Assembly: GCF_000455265.1 (NCBI RefSeq)
Contig: NZ_HG005142.1
Coordinates: forward strand, 1-55,776
Source of the DNA: Paenibacillus antibioticophila
GTDB lineage: Bacteria > Bacillota > Bacilli > Paenibacillales > Paenibacillaceae
Direction of reading: 5' to 3'
Length of the DNA: 55,776 nucleotides
Positions 37,095-46,654 of the stretch are shown piece by piece. Position 1 is the first letter of the stretch; every line of letters begins with the position of its first letter. Made by a program: the position numbers and the translations under genes. The notes under the pieces are model-generated. The model did no database searches, had not been told where the DNA came from, and was given only the letters and a program-made list of their open reading frames with translations.

Positions 37095-38099
37095 TTATTT
37101 TCCTTCCCGTAACCAGCGCGCCGCATCCTTCGCAAAATAAGTAATGATAATATCGGCTCCCGCGCGCTTCATCCCTAACAATATCTCCGTCACGATGGCC
37201 CGTTCAGAGATCCAGCCTTGCTGGGCAGCCGCCTTGACCATGGAATACTCGCCGCTCACATTGTAAGCTACGATTGGCAGGTCGAATTGGTCTCTAAGCA
37301 GGCGGACAATATCCAGGAAAGCCATAGCAGGCTTCACCATCAGCATATCTGCGCCTTCCAATACATCCGATTCCGCTTCACGCAGCGCCTCACGCACGTT
37401 GGCAGGATCCATCTGATACGTCTTGCGGTCACCGAATTGCGGCGCCGAATCGGCTGCTTCCCGGAAAGGACCATAGAAAGCAGAGGCATATTTTACCGAA
37501 TAGGACATAATTGGAATATGGCTGAAGCCTGCTTCGTCCAATCCGGTACGGATCGCGTGTACAAAACCGTCCATCATATTGGAAGGAGCAATAATATCCG
37601 CTCCAGCTTGAGCTTGAGATACCGCTGTACGAACCAGCAGCTCCAGGGACTCATCATTCAAAACATCCCCGCATACATGGCCATCCCGCTCAAAGGTATG
37701 AACCATTCCGCAATGGCCGTGATCTGTAAACTCGCATAGACATGTATCCGCTACAACCAGAAGATCGGGATAGAGCTCCTTGATTTTTCGGGTAGCTTGT
37801 TGAACAATTCCGTTCTCGTCATAAGCGGAAGAGCCTACGCTGTCCTTGCTCTCCGGAATTCCGAACAACAGGACGGCCGGAATGCCCAGATCAACGATGT
37901 CCTTCACTTCTTCTTCCAGCGTATCCAGAGAAAAGTGATATACCCCTGGCATCGAGTTGATTTCTCTTTTGATCCCGCTGCCATGCGCCACAAAAATCGG
38001 CTGAACGAAATCATTTACATCTAATACGGTCTCACGCACCATTCCACGAATACCTGCCGATTGCCGAAGCCGGCGATGTCTTACGATTGGAAAACTCAT
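37095..38099 (-). CDS. hemB: Porphobilinogen synthase (5-aminolevulinate dehydratase)
   Basis: Condenses two 5-aminolevulinate to porphobilinogen. The zinc site is present as Cys120, Cys122 and Cys130, so it is the zinc-dependent type. Schiff-base lysines are Lys203 (SYSVKYAS) and Lys256 (MLMVKPAM). Length 334. ATG with GGAGGG upstream. It lies 20 bases before hemL. Confidence 0.95.
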   Translation of the reverse strand: MSFPIVRHRRLRQSAGIRGMVRETVLDVNDFVQPIFVAHGSGIKREINSMPGVYHFSLDTLEEEVKDIVDLGIPAVLLFGIPESKDSVGSSAYDENGIVQQATRKIKELYPDLLVVADTCLCEFTDHGHCGMVHTFERDGHVCGDVLNDESLELLVRTAVSQAQAGADIIAPSNMMDGFVHAIRTGLDEAGFSHIPIMSYSVKYASAFYGPFREAADSAPQFGDRKTYQMDPANVREALREAESDVLEGADMLMVKPAMAFLDIVRLLRDQFDLPIVAYNVSGEYSMVKAAAQQGWISERAIVTEILLGMKRAGADIIITYFAKDAARWLREGK

Positions 38100-38139
38100 G
38101 GATTACCCTCCTATATAACTAATAAATCGAATTATGTCA

Positions 38140-39690
38140 TCATTGCTGCGAGCCTTGAAGCGCCTTCCATTCAACAAGCTTCTGCACGAGACTGTTAATC
38201 GTAGCCTCTTCCGCCATCAGATCGACATGCAAGCCGGCTGTCTTTGCCGTCTCAGCCGTTACCGGACCGATGCAAGCGATCGTAACCTTATCCAATGCTT
38301 GAACGGGATTCTCTATCCCCATATTTCTTAGAGCCTTCATGAAAAAAGTAACCGTAGAGGAGCTCGTGAAGGTGACAGCATGTATGCCGCCCTTTCCCAG
38401 CAGCCGCAGTAATTCGTCATCGTCCTCCCCGGCGGGAACTGTCTCGTACATCACCGCTTCGACCACTTCGAGTCCGAGCTTCTTCAGTTCACCCGGAAGC
38501 CAGGAGCGGGCCAAATCTCCGCGAGGAAGCAGCACCTTCTGACCCGGTTTAAGGACAGGTCCGAATGTCTCCAGCAATCCTTCAGCCTGGAAAGTTCCCG
38601 GAAGCTCCTCTGAGGTCAACCCATGCTGGCGCAAAGCTTCTTTCGTGGCGGGACCGACTGCAATAATCCTTGCTTTATGCATGGAGCGTATATCGCGCCC
38701 CGTCTCCAGCAGGTGACGGAAGAAGAATTCAACCCCATTTACACTTGTGAAAATCGTCCAGTCAAACGTATCCAGTTGTCCCAGCACTTCTTGCGTACGC
38801 TGTAAAGCCTCCCCTTGAGGCCAAGCAAAGTCAATCACCGGATACTCATAGGCCTCGCCGCCGAGCTCCTCAATTTGATGAACCAGACCGCTCGCTTGCG
38901 ATCTGGAACGAGTCACGAGAATGCGGCTGCCGAAGAGCGGCATCGCCTCAGCCCATTTCAGAAGCTCGCGCTGCTGAACCACCTCGCCCACCACAATAAC
39001 GGCCGGCGGCTTGAAATCGGCCTCCAGCACTTTTTGCTCGATATCGGAAAGTGTACCGACAAGCGTCTCCTGTTCAGCTCGTGTTCCCCAACGAATCAAG
39101 GCGACCGGCGTCTCCGGACTCTTTCCGTAGGTCATGAGCTGGCCGCTGATATAACCAATCTTGGCTACCCCCATCATAAACACCAGGGTGCCTGTCGCAT
39201 TGGTCACGCGCTCCCAATCAATAGCTTCATCCAGCTTATCGGGGCTTTCATGTCCGGTTATGATGGACACGGATGAGGCCATATCCCGATGGGTTACCGG
39301 TATACCCGCATAAGCGGGAACCGATATAGCTGCCGTGATGCCTGGGATGATCTCATAGGAGATCCCGTGCTGACGAAGCAGCCCGGCCTCCTCGCCCACA
39401 CGGCCGAAGATCGTCGGATCGCCGCCCTTCAGTCTTACCACAGTCTTGCCGCTAAGAGCTAGATCGACCAGCAGTTGATTGATATCCTCCTGCTTCATCG
39501 TGTGGCGATCGGTTCTTTTTCCCACGTAAATCATCTCCGCACCGGGCCTTGCCTTCTTCAACAAACTGGGGTTCGCAAGCCGGTCGTAGACGATGACATC
39601 CCCCTTAGCAATGCAATCCAGACCCTTGAGCGTAATAAGCCGGGCATCCCCTGGACCTGCTCCTACAAGATATACTCTCCCTTTCACCAA
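38140..39690 (-). CDS. cobA: Fused uroporphyrinogen-III C-methyltransferase / uroporphyrinogen-III synthase
   Basis: Two-domain enzyme. Residues about 1-245 are the SAM-dependent methyltransferase (SUMT/CobA), with LVGAGPGD (8-15) and GIPVTHRDMASSVSIITGHE, making precorrin-2 for siroheme and cobalamin. Residues about 255-510 are uroporphyrinogen-III synthase (HemD), with FTSVNGVEFFF and FTSSSTVTFFM. Length 516. B. subtilis has hemD separate, while this fused form is known in other Bacillota. The TTG start is three bases after hemC, with GGAGAG upstream; the next codon GTG could also start. Confidence 0.93.
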   Translation of the reverse strand: MVKGRVYLVGAGPGDARLITLKGLDCIAKGDVIVYDRLANPSLLKKARPGAEMIYVGKRTDRHTMKQEDINQLLVDLALSGKTVVRLKGGDPTIFGRVGEEAGLLRQHGISYEIIPGITAAISVPAYAGIPVTHRDMASSVSIITGHESPDKLDEAIDWERVTNATGTLVFMMGVAKIGYISGQLMTYGKSPETPVALIRWGTRAEQETLVGTLSDIEQKVLEADFKPPAVIVVGEVVQQRELLKWAEAMPLFGSRILVTRSRSQASGLVHQIEELGGEAYEYPVIDFAWPQGEALQRTQEVLGQLDTFDWTIFTSVNGVEFFFRHLLETGRDIRSMHKARIIAVGPATKEALRQHGLTSEELPGTFQAEGLLETFGPVLKPGQKVLLPRGDLARSWLPGELKKLGLEVVEAVMYETVPAGEDDDELLRLLGKGGIHAVTFTSSSTVTFFMKALRNMGIENPVQALDKVTIACIGPVTAETAKTAGLHVDLMAEEATINSLVQKLVEWKALQGSQQ

Positions 39691-39693
39691 TAA

Positions 39694-40644
39694 TCACTCT
39701 CCAGTAGAAGCCAATATCGTATTTGCGCCTTTGGCAATCAGTTTGCCTGCCAATGCCTCTCCAAGAAGGAGAGGATCATTGCCTGCCATCGATTGTTTCA
39801 AAATCACTTTTCCATCGGGTGAGCCTACCAGACCGGTCAGCACCATTTCCGCAGGTGCTTCCTTGTCCGACCCCGGATTCAGCTGTGCAAAGGCTCCAAT
39901 CGGCACCTGGCAGCTTCCTCCAAGCACGTTTAGGAAACGGCGCTCGGCCGTTACTGTCACCGCCGTATCCGGATCATTGTATAAGGAGAGCAACTGCTTC
40001 ACATCCTCATCGCTTTCCCGGCATTCGATGCCCAAGGCGCCCTGTCCCACAGCAGGCAGACAAATCTCAGGCGGCAGATAGGAGGTGATTCGATCCTCCC
40101 AGCCCATTCTTAGCAAACCCGCGGCAGCAAGAATAATGGCATCGAACCCCTCATCTTCCAGCTTGCGCAATCTGGAATCGATATTTCCTCTAAGCGGCTC
40201 AAGCACGAAATCAGGCCGATTCGCAGCAAGCTGGCTGGAACGCCGCAGACTGCTCGTACCGATCCTGGCTCCTTGAGGAAGCTGCGACAGCTCCAGACCG
40301 TTGCGGGAGATAAGCGCATCCCGCGGGTCTTCCCGTTTGGGAATCGCACCGATGATCAAGCCTTCCGGAAGCTCGGCAGGCATATCCTTCATACTATGTA
40401 CTGCCAGATCAATCTCTCCGTCCAGCATCGCCTGTTCAATCTCCTTTACAAACAGGCCCTTTCCTCCGACCTTTGACAAGGTTACGTCCAGAATTTTGTC
40501 GCCTTTCGTAACGATCTTTTTGATCTCAAAGTTGTATGGCAGATCTTGCTCAGCACAAATTTGCTCCAGGGCCCTGATCACATGTCCGGTTTGAGTTAAA
40601 GCCAATTGACTCTGCCTGGTTCCAACAATAATAGTGCGCTTCAT
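39694..40644 (-). CDS. hemC: Hydroxymethylbilane synthase
   Basis: Polymerises four porphobilinogens to hydroxymethylbilane. The dipyrromethane-cofactor Cys is Cys245 in [11 protein letters not shown], with the catalytic Asp about 87 in HSMKDMP. Length 316. ATG overlaps the stop of the preceding siroheme gene as ATGA. Confidence 0.95.
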   Translation of the reverse strand: MKRTIIVGTRQSQLALTQTGHVIRALEQICAEQDLPYNFEIKKIVTKGDKILDVTLSKVGGKGLFVKEIEQAMLDGEIDLAVHSMKDMPAELPEGLIIGAIPKREDPRDALISRNGLELSQLPQGARIGTSSLRRSSQLAANRPDFVLEPLRGNIDSRLRKLEDEGFDAIILAAAGLLRMGWEDRITSYLPPEICLPAVGQGALGIECRESDEDVKQLLSLYNDPDTAVTVTAERRFLNVLGGSCQVPIGAFAQLNPGSDKEAPAEMVLTGLVGSPDGKVILKQSMAGNDPLLLGEALAGKLIAKGANTILASTGE

Positions 40645-41297
40645 GCTTCATCATCCTCCCGATAAGCTTCGATCCAGTTCATCCATTCTTCTTCACTCCA
40701 CGGAGTAAATGTTCCCTGACGGATCTGAGCCAGCATATCCATATCTCTAACTACTCCAAGCAAGACGGACCTTCTATGAGGGTCTCGAACCTGGGCCTTT
40801 ACCAGCGTTCGCGCCATTGCCATCGCATCCAGATATAGCTCATAGTCATCGCCGTAGACTTCGTCAATCTCGCGGCATAAGCGGCTTGCTGCAGCCGGCC
40901 CGCTTCCCGAAGCGGACACAGACAGGACCAGCTTCCCGCGCCTCAGTACACTCGGAGTAATGAAGGAACCTCGTCCCCCATCCCCGGCATGATTCACCGG
41001 AATTCCTAGGCGGTTAGCTTCTTCAACGACTGCGTCATTAATCTCTGGTGTATCTGTTGCTGCGTATGCCAGAAAGGCCCCCTCAAGGTCACCCTCCCGG
41101 TAGCCTCGCTGAATCCATTCAAGAGCTCCTTCAAGAAAAAGACGATGCAGCCGTTCACTTGTTGCGGGGCTGACAATCCTTACTTTGGCATCCGCATCCA
41201 GCAAAGAAAGCGCCTTTCGTTCTGCAACGAGTCCGCCCCCGATGATGATACAGCTCCTTCCTGACACTTTCATCATCAATGGAACATAAGTCTGCAT
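40641..41297 (-). CDS. Precorrin-2 dehydrogenase / sirohydrochlorin ferrochelatase (siroheme synthase)
   Basis: Member of the Met8p/SirC family that oxidises precorrin-2 and, in many members, inserts iron to make siroheme. The NAD-binding start is [23 protein letters not shown] (about 6-28, shown partly), followed by a dimerisation domain and a C-terminal helical part. Length 218. It sits between hemA and hemC, where B. subtilis has hemX, and makes sense with the fused SUMT downstream. Whether it has the ferrochelatase activity is not clear from sequence. Confidence 0.85.
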   Translation of the reverse strand: MQTYVPLMMKVSGRSCIIIGGGLVAERKALSLLDADAKVRIVSPATSERLHRLFLEGALEWIQRGYREGDLEGAFLAYAATDTPEINDAVVEEANRLGIPVNHAGDGGRGSFITPSVLRRGKLVLSVSASGSGPAAASRLCREIDEVYGDDYELYLDAMAMARTLVKAQVRDPHRRSVLLGVVRDMDMLAQIRQGTFTPWSEEEWMNWIEAYREDDEA

Positions 41298-41330
41298 AGT
41301 GTCCCCCCTGTCACGCTCTTACAACCTCAA

Positions 41331-41352
41331 TGTGTATAGCATACTGTACACA
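41331..41352. promoter_or_regulatory. Inverted repeat upstream of the siroheme gene, candidate operator
   Basis: TGTGTA (41331-41336) and TACACA (41347-41352) form an inverted repeat with a 10-base spacer, 34 bases upstream of the siroheme gene start. TATACA-like hexamers lie within it. No regulator is assigned. Confidence 0.35.
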
Positions 41353-41439
41353 CACTTATTTTTCCACTGACAGACTCTTTCAGAGGTTGTTCAGAAAGTG
41401 ATCTTTCGATCCTTTTAGAGCACACAATTTCGTGCATGT

Positions 41440-41515
41440 AAAAAAAGCCCTCGTGTATAAACGCTCCGCTCCGCAGGCTCAGCCTGAGGAGCAAAGATTC
41501 GTCATACCAAGGACT
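41440..41515 (-). terminator. Terminator downstream of hemA
   Basis: A long stem on the minus strand: outer arms AGTCCTTGGTAT (41515 downwards) and ATACACGAGGGCT, an inner GCTCCTCAGGCT/AGCCTGCGGAGC pair, then TTTTTT (41446-41441). It would end hemA before the siroheme-hemC genes or act as an attenuator. Confidence 0.8.
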
Positions 41516-41523
41516 ACTACACG

Positions 41524-42912
41524 TTATACAGTAACTTGAACCAACGAAGGCTCAACTACAGCCGGGAATTCCTTCGGTGCCGGAGAATCCGCTTCCTTCG
41601 CGGTCCATTCCTGACCAGCGCTGTTCTCCTCACCTAAAGCTTCCATTTGTTCTTCCAGCGCAAAAATTTGCGTAAACCATTCAAGCGCCTCAGGACCATT
41701 CTCTTCCGCAGCCATCTCCTTGATCCGGTTAACCGGATCATGCAGCATCTGATTCACAATGCTCTTGGTCAGCCGGCGGATGACCTTGCGTTGCCGTTCA
41801 TCAAGCTCCGGAAGTTTGTTGAACAGACTTTCCAGTGTTGCTTCATGGATGGCGGATGACTTGGATTGCAGAGCTTGAATCACCGGCTTGATGCCCTGCG
41901 TGTGGAGCCAGTTGCCAAAGACGGAGATCTCATGCTCAATCATGCTCTCAATCTTGATGGCCTCTCCTCTCCGCATTTCCATATTACTTTCCACGATTCC
42001 TTCCAAATCGTCAATATCGTATAAAAACACATTATGCAGTTCAGCAATTGCAGGCTCAATATCCCGGGGAACCGCTATATCGATCATAAACAAAGGACGC
42101 TCAGGACGATGCTTCATCCCCGCAGCAACCTGGGCGGATGTCACAACATAGCCCTCCGCTCCGGTAGAGCTGATAAGGATGTCCACCTCAGACAAGCGCT
42201 GCATCGCTTCCTGCATCGAGCAAGGCGTTCCATCAAACTTGGAGGCAAGCTCCTGGGCTTTGGCGAAGGTACGATTCGCTACCAGAAGCTCTGCGGCTCC
42301 TGCGCCGCTTAGATGCTTCGCTGTCAGCTCACTCATCTTTCCGGCTCCAAGAATCAATACCCGCTTGCCTTCAAAGCTTCCGAAAACACGCTTGCCCAGC
42401 TCAACTGCAGCATAGCTGACCGAGACCGCACTTTCGCCAATGGCTGTTTCCGAATGGGCCCGTTTGCTAAGCGTTATAGCCTGCTTGAACAGCATATTGA
42501 ACCATTTGCCGGTCGCTTTCTGCTGTTGCGCCAACAGAAAGGCATTCCGGACCTGTCCAAGAATCTGGGTCTCGCCAAGGACCATGGAGTCCAATCCACA
42601 GGTGACTCGGAATAGATGACGTAAAGCTTGTTCATCTTCATATATATATAAGTGCTTGGTAAACTCCTCGCGCGGAATACCAAACCACTTTTCCATAAAG
42701 CCTCGGATAAAATGACCACACATATTCAACCGGTCTACAACCACATAGATTTCGGTCCGGTTGCAGGTAGCAATTATGACACCTTCCAATACACTCTTGG
42801 TGCGCTTCAGTTCTTCCAGCGCTTGTGGCATATCTGTATCTGCAAAGGCAAAACGCTCCCTGACCTCAACAGGCGCAGTCCGATAATTCAATCCCACAAC
42901 TACAATGTGCAT
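41524..42912 (-). CDS. hemA: Glutamyl-tRNA reductase
   Basis: First committed step of C5 haem synthesis, reducing glutamyl-tRNA to the semialdehyde. The nucleophilic Cys is Cys50 in IIATCNRTEIY, with GLNYRTAPVEVRE at the N-terminus, the NADPH region LILGAGKMSELTAKHL and a C-terminal dimerisation helix bundle. I took the ATG at 42912 (462 residues) as it has AGGTGA about nine bases upstream; the GTG at 42924 lies on the Shine-Dalgarno. A Pro/Glu-rich tail of about 30 residues follows the helix bundle. Confidence 0.95.
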   Translation of the reverse strand: MHIVVVGLNYRTAPVEVRERFAFADTDMPQALEELKRTKSVLEGVIIATCNRTEIYVVVDRLNMCGHFIRGFMEKWFGIPREEFTKHLYIYEDEQALRHLFRVTCGLDSMVLGETQILGQVRNAFLLAQQQKATGKWFNMLFKQAITLSKRAHSETAIGESAVSVSYAAVELGKRVFGSFEGKRVLILGAGKMSELTAKHLSGAGAAELLVANRTFAKAQELASKFDGTPCSMQEAMQRLSEVDILISSTGAEGYVVTSAQVAAGMKHRPERPLFMIDIAVPRDIEPAIAELHNVFLYDIDDLEGIVESNMEMRRGEAIKIESMIEHEISVFGNWLHTQGIKPVIQALQSKSSAIHEATLESLFNKLPELDERQRKVIRRLTKSIVNQMLHDPVNRIKEMAAEENGPEALEWFTQIFALEEQMEALGEENSAGQEWTAKEADSPAPKEFPAVVEPSLVQVTV

Positions 42913-42978
42913 TGCAAAGTTCACCTGCCTCTTGAAAGTTTAGGCGTTAAATTTAACTAATCAACAAAAACAATGTTA

Positions 42979-42984
42979 ATTATA
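42979..42984 (-). promoter_or_regulatory. hemA promoter, extended -10
   Basis: On the minus strand TGATATAAT (TATAAT 42979-42984) lies about 65 bases upstream of the hemA ATG. No good -35 is seen at 16-18 bases. Confidence 0.45.
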
Positions 42985-43056
42985 TCACACCAAATTTGAA
43001 TTCCCCTTGGAATTAGGTGAGTAATTTATGAATGTTTTATGAACGTCCACATTCAA

Positions 43057-43086
43057 AACAAATAACCATGGATATTGTCCATGGTT
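43057..43086 (-). terminator. Terminator after speD
   Basis: The minus strand reads AACCATGGA, loop CAATA, TCCATGGTT, then ATTTGTTTTG. It lies about 55 bases past the speD stop. Confidence 0.7.
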
Positions 43087-43141
43087 AAATTTATATTATC
43101 GCAAAATTCTTCCTGGTTTACATAAGTCGAGTCGAATTGCT

Positions 43142-43540
43142 TTACACCAATTCTACGGGATTCAAAGCAGGCGTTGCAACCTCCATCTCACCCGTTCCGC
43201 GAATCAATGTTTTTGCGTAGCTTTTCTCGGCTTGCAAGACAGTTACCAGATACTCCACGGCCTGCTGAGGATCGACATCCTCACCACAGGTGTAGCAATC
43301 AATTGCAGCAAAGCCTTTATCAGGATACGTATGAATCGAGAGGTGACTCTCCGACAGCATTACCAACACAGTAGCGCCTTGCGGCTCAAACTTTCTCGAT
43401 TGAATAGAGAGTACAGTTGCCCCGCAGACATCCGCCGCTTCGACTAAGAAAGCCTGAAGCAAATGCTCATTATTCAATACCTCAAAGTCCACTCCCCAAG
43501 CATCAACAGCAACGTGTCTTCCGAAAGTTGAACATTCCAC
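43142..43540 (-). CDS. speD: S-adenosylmethionine decarboxylase proenzyme
   Basis: Makes decarboxylated SAM for spermidine synthesis. Self-cleavage at Glu64-Ser65 in LSESHLSIHT would generate the pyruvoyl group. The acid Cys85 in CYTCGEDVD and His70 are present. The 132-residue prokaryotic class 1B form is normal. ATG with a weak Shine-Dalgarno. It is a single-gene unit between the hemA promoter region and the GH130 gene. Confidence 0.94.
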   Translation of the reverse strand: MECSTFGRHVAVDAWGVDFEVLNNEHLLQAFLVEAADVCGATVLSIQSRKFEPQGATVLVMLSESHLSIHTYPDKGFAAIDCYTCGEDVDPQQAVEYLVTVLQAEKSYAKTLIRGTGEMEVATPALNPVELV

Positions 43541-43898
43541 CTTCGGTTCCCCCTTCCTAGGAATAAAATGTTTGACCTAATTTCATCCGCTAGGACCTAC
43601 GTCATTCACTTCCCGAGGGAAAACTCTCTCGCAACATCAACATGTCCTGAGTGAATCCTGGTTCCTATATTCTTTTCAACGAGATTAAAAATAACATCTA
43701 TCCAGGACAAATGCAATACTTTTTTGTCCCGCTCATATCATATTCCCGGCTCTGCAATTAGGATACCTCAATGAAACCTGCTGATTATTTAAAAATAAAG
43801 GCACTGAGGAGCGATAGCATAACTAACGCGTCCACAGTGCCAACAGTTCTATTTGTTTATAATGCCAATAGCTCTGCGCAGTTCTAGTTCAAGCAACT
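43541..43898. other. Intergenic region with speD promoter and GH130-operon terminator
   Basis: About 360 bases without a gene. On the minus strand a -35 TTGCAT (43711-43716), 17-bp spacer and -10 TATTTT (43688-43693) could start speD with a leader of about 140 bases. The right part holds the GH130 terminator. No riboswitch was recognised in the leader. Confidence 0.45.
43790..43841 (-). terminator. Terminator of the GH130 operon
   Basis: On the minus strand GGCACTGTGGACGCG, a loop, then CGCTCCTCAGTGCC and TTTATTTTTAAAT. It lies about 58 bases past the GH130 stop. Confidence 0.7.
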
Positions 43899-44912
43899 TT
43901 ACTCCGCGCTCTGAGGCTCCAAACAGAGACGAATCAAATCATCCACATGTGCTGTAGCAAGACATTCCACCGTGTCGGCAGCACCGTAGTAAATCTTCAC
44001 CTCGCCGGAATCTTCGAGCAGCATGCCACCCGGGAAGATGACATTATTGCGGAAACCGCCTGCGACCTCATAGTCTGCCTCCGGCACGAGGAGCGGCGAC
44101 TTGTATATCCCGCGCACGCGACTTGGATTGTCAAGCTCCAGCAGCATGATCCCTGCTGTATAGCGCTTCTTCCACGCAGGCTCCCAGCCGTTCTTGCCGC
44201 GTGCCGGGTCCAGGTCAACCGCATGGAATGTGGTAAGCCAGCCTTGCTCCGTCTTGATTGGAGGCGCCCCCGGGCCGATCTTGTCATTCGCATAGGGGAC
44301 CTGTTCCACGGCTAGCAACAGCTCTGAATCCCCCCAGTAGCGCAGATCGTTCGAGCGGCTCAGCCACATATCGAACCGATCCCTACCGCCCCGGCTATAT
44401 ACCGTGAACGGGCGCTCCAAACGTACATACTGACCACCGATCTTCTCAGGGAACAGGACCATATTTCGATTATCCGGCACGGACAGACTAAGTACCTCAA
44501 ACGATTGAAAATCATCCGTAACGGCAATTCCGCCACGTATACCATGCTTGGTATCTACTGCAAAGCAAAGATAGCAGCGACCCTCAATCACGGTGAGCCG
44601 CGGATCATACACTCGCTGAACCTCCTCATCATGCCAGCTCCAGCATGGAGTCGGCTCGACCTTCCAGTCTACCCCATCCTCACTGAAAGCCAGCCCCAGA
44701 TTCGTGGTATGGCTCGGGTATACCTGCTCCCCCTGCTCATTGCCGTAGTCATTGCGGAATACCATCACATACTTGCCCTGAAATTTGGCAACCCCCGCAT
44801 TGAAGACCATTGCCGGACCATAGGGCACATCCTTGGGTGCAAGCACCGGATTAGCTGGATGGCGATAAATGCGCTTGCTCGATTCGATTGGAAATCCAAG
44901 ATTAGCTTGCAT
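43899..44912 (-). CDS. GH130-family beta-mannoside phosphorylase/hydrolase
   Basis: Five-bladed beta-propeller enzyme of family GH130, which phosphorolyses or hydrolyses beta-mannosides (beta-1,4- or beta-1,2-). The motif VYDPRLTVIEGRCYLCFA carries the conserved Asp that acts as general acid, and HPANPVLAPKDVPYGPAMVFN forms the first blade. The protein is 337 residues from the ATG at 44912, which has AGAAGGGGAG nine bases upstream; the longer frame starts at 44942. It is the last gene of an operon with a binding protein and two permeases, so it probably degrades the imported oligosaccharide. Substrate and phosphate dependence cannot be set from sequence. Confidence 0.85.
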   Translation of the reverse strand: MQANLGFPIESSKRIYRHPANPVLAPKDVPYGPAMVFNAGVAKFQGKYVMVFRNDYGNEQGEQVYPSHTTNLGLAFSEDGVDWKVEPTPCWSWHDEEVQRVYDPRLTVIEGRCYLCFAVDTKHGIRGGIAVTDDFQSFEVLSLSVPDNRNMVLFPEKIGGQYVRLERPFTVYSRGGRDRFDMWLSRSNDLRYWGDSELLLAVEQVPYANDKIGPGAPPIKTEQGWLTTFHAVDLDPARGKNGWEPAWKKRYTAGIMLLELDNPSRVRGIYKSPLLVPEADYEVAGGFRNNVIFPGGMLLEDSGEVKIYYGAADTVECLATAHVDDLIRLCLEPQSAE

Positions 44913-44962
44913 CGTCGGTTTCTCCCCTTCTCTCCTCATCACTAAGCAGCCTGCATGGCAGT

Positions 44963-46594
44963 TTACTGCTGAAAATCACTGATGTAAAGCACATTGTCTG
45001 CCTTCTCCTTAAGCCAATTGCTGAAGTATTCATCAATCTTGGTCCCGCCAGCACTGTTCCACAGCGCCTGTACATCAGCGAGCGCCTGATCGGTCGTATA
45101 TTTATCGCCGCTGACAATCGACTTTCTCCAGATATCACCGATGGTTTCCGTATTTTTGGCTATCACTTGCAGATCCGACGGCAAGCCTGGCCAGTTGATA
45201 ACCGGATGTGCGTATGGCCGATCCGGATTAAGAAATGCTGCATGTGCAGAATCAATCAGCTCACTAAACCCCTTCTCTTCCGGGATATCCATGTTGAGCT
45301 TGACCTCAGCCTGCTCCTTCTCCGGCAATGTGCCGATAAAGCTCAGCATATTGAAATCAAGCATGCCTACGAGTTCAGCTTTATTCTTCTCCGCATCAAT
45401 CGGGATCGCAACACCGTCTGCATCCTTGTTATAGTGAACACCCTCTATCCCGTTCTTGAGTGTCATGGCCGTGTCTTGATCTACCAGGAAATCAATATAT
45501 TGCATAACAGCTTCCGGATCCTTGGCATTGGCATTGATAGCGCCAGTCATCTGAATCGGTGATTTATATTTGGGATTAAACGCGCCATATTGGCTTTCTG
45601 GCAGCGGAACTGGCTCAATCACCGCTCCGGGATCATTCTTCAACAAGGATTTGTATGCTTCCAGCAGCAAGGCATTGTCAATCCCGCTGCTCGACAGATA
45701 AATGCCCAGCTTCCCGCTTACCCAAGTTTGCTTGGCAACTTCGCCCGTCTTATCTGTCAGGAAGTCCTTATCCACGATGCCTTCCTCAAACAAGCGTTTC
45801 TGGAAATCCGCTGCTGCCTTAGCCTGCTCGCCTACTGTTGGATTAACCAGTTGACCGTCCTGTACAAAACGGCTTCCATTATTGAACATCGCATTGATGA
45901 CAGATTCTGCATTATTGCCGCCCATGTTCATACCGAATGTGTCTTTCTCTCCGTTCCCATCCGGATCTTGCTCACGGAATGCCTTAGCCACCTCATAGAG
46001 TTGCTCCGTCGTGGTCGGCATTTCGAGTTGCAGCTTATCCAGCCAATCCTTGCGAATCAGCATGTAGTCATTCGTCTTCATACCCAGGATCCGGCCTACC
46101 AGATAGGTACCGCCATCATCCATCTGTCCGAGAGTGAGCAACTGCGGGAATTCCTCCGTCATCTTCTTGTAGGTGGTGCTGTGATTAGCAATCAGGTCAT
46201 CGAGCTTCAGCAGCTGCTTCTGCCCATACAGCTGATTGAGGAAGTTGCCGTCATACTCCAGAATCAGATCGGGTGCATCTCCCGATGCGAACAGCAGATT
46301 CAGCTTCTGTACCTGCTCTGAGCGCGGGAATGGAATGAAATCAACCCCTACAGGACTATGCTCATTAATCCATTTGGACCAGATGTTGTCGTCCACCGTA
46401 CCAGCTGCCGGCGGCACATTACCACGATCATACAAGGTAACGGTAATTGTACTGCGATCAGCAGCTGATTTGTCCCCATTCACAGACTTGTCTCCTGCGG
46501 CTGACTTATTATTCCCTGTTCCGCATGCAGCGAGCACTAACACGATCAGCATAGTCGTTGCAATCAGCAATACACTTTTATTCCTCATCTTCAT
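44963..46594 (-). CDS. Lipoprotein sugar-binding protein of an ABC transporter
   Basis: Extracellular solute-binding lipoprotein of the LipO/YtcQ class (family 1-like, common in Paenibacillus). A signal peptide with lipobox LVLAACG (Cys about 24) is followed by a 520-residue mature protein. I took the ATG at 46594 with GGGGG about eight bases upstream (543 residues). It lies between the permeases and the GH130 gene. It likely brings in a complex oligosaccharide with the two permeases, though no ATPase is encoded here, so a shared MsmX-type ATPase is inferred. Confidence 0.88.
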   Translation of the reverse strand: MKMRNKSVLLIATTMLIVLVLAACGTGNNKSAAGDKSVNGDKSAADRSTITVTLYDRGNVPPAAGTVDDNIWSKWINEHSPVGVDFIPFPRSEQVQKLNLLFASGDAPDLILEYDGNFLNQLYGQKQLLKLDDLIANHSTTYKKMTEEFPQLLTLGQMDDGGTYLVGRILGMKTNDYMLIRKDWLDKLQLEMPTTTEQLYEVAKAFREQDPDGNGEKDTFGMNMGGNNAESVINAMFNNGSRFVQDGQLVNPTVGEQAKAAADFQKRLFEEGIVDKDFLTDKTGEVAKQTWVSGKLGIYLSSSGIDNALLLEAYKSLLKNDPGAVIEPVPLPESQYGAFNPKYKSPIQMTGAINANAKDPEAVMQYIDFLVDQDTAMTLKNGIEGVHYNKDADGVAIPIDAEKNKAELVGMLDFNMLSFIGTLPEKEQAEVKLNMDIPEEKGFSELIDSAHAAFLNPDRPYAHPVINWPGLPSDLQVIAKNTETIGDIWRKSIVSGDKYTTDQALADVQALWNSAGGTKIDEYFSNWLKEKADNVLYISDFQQ

Positions 46595-46654
46595 CTTACA
46601 ACCCCCATTTATTAATATGCTTTGCCGTAACAAACAGCAAGACAATTCCTGCAG

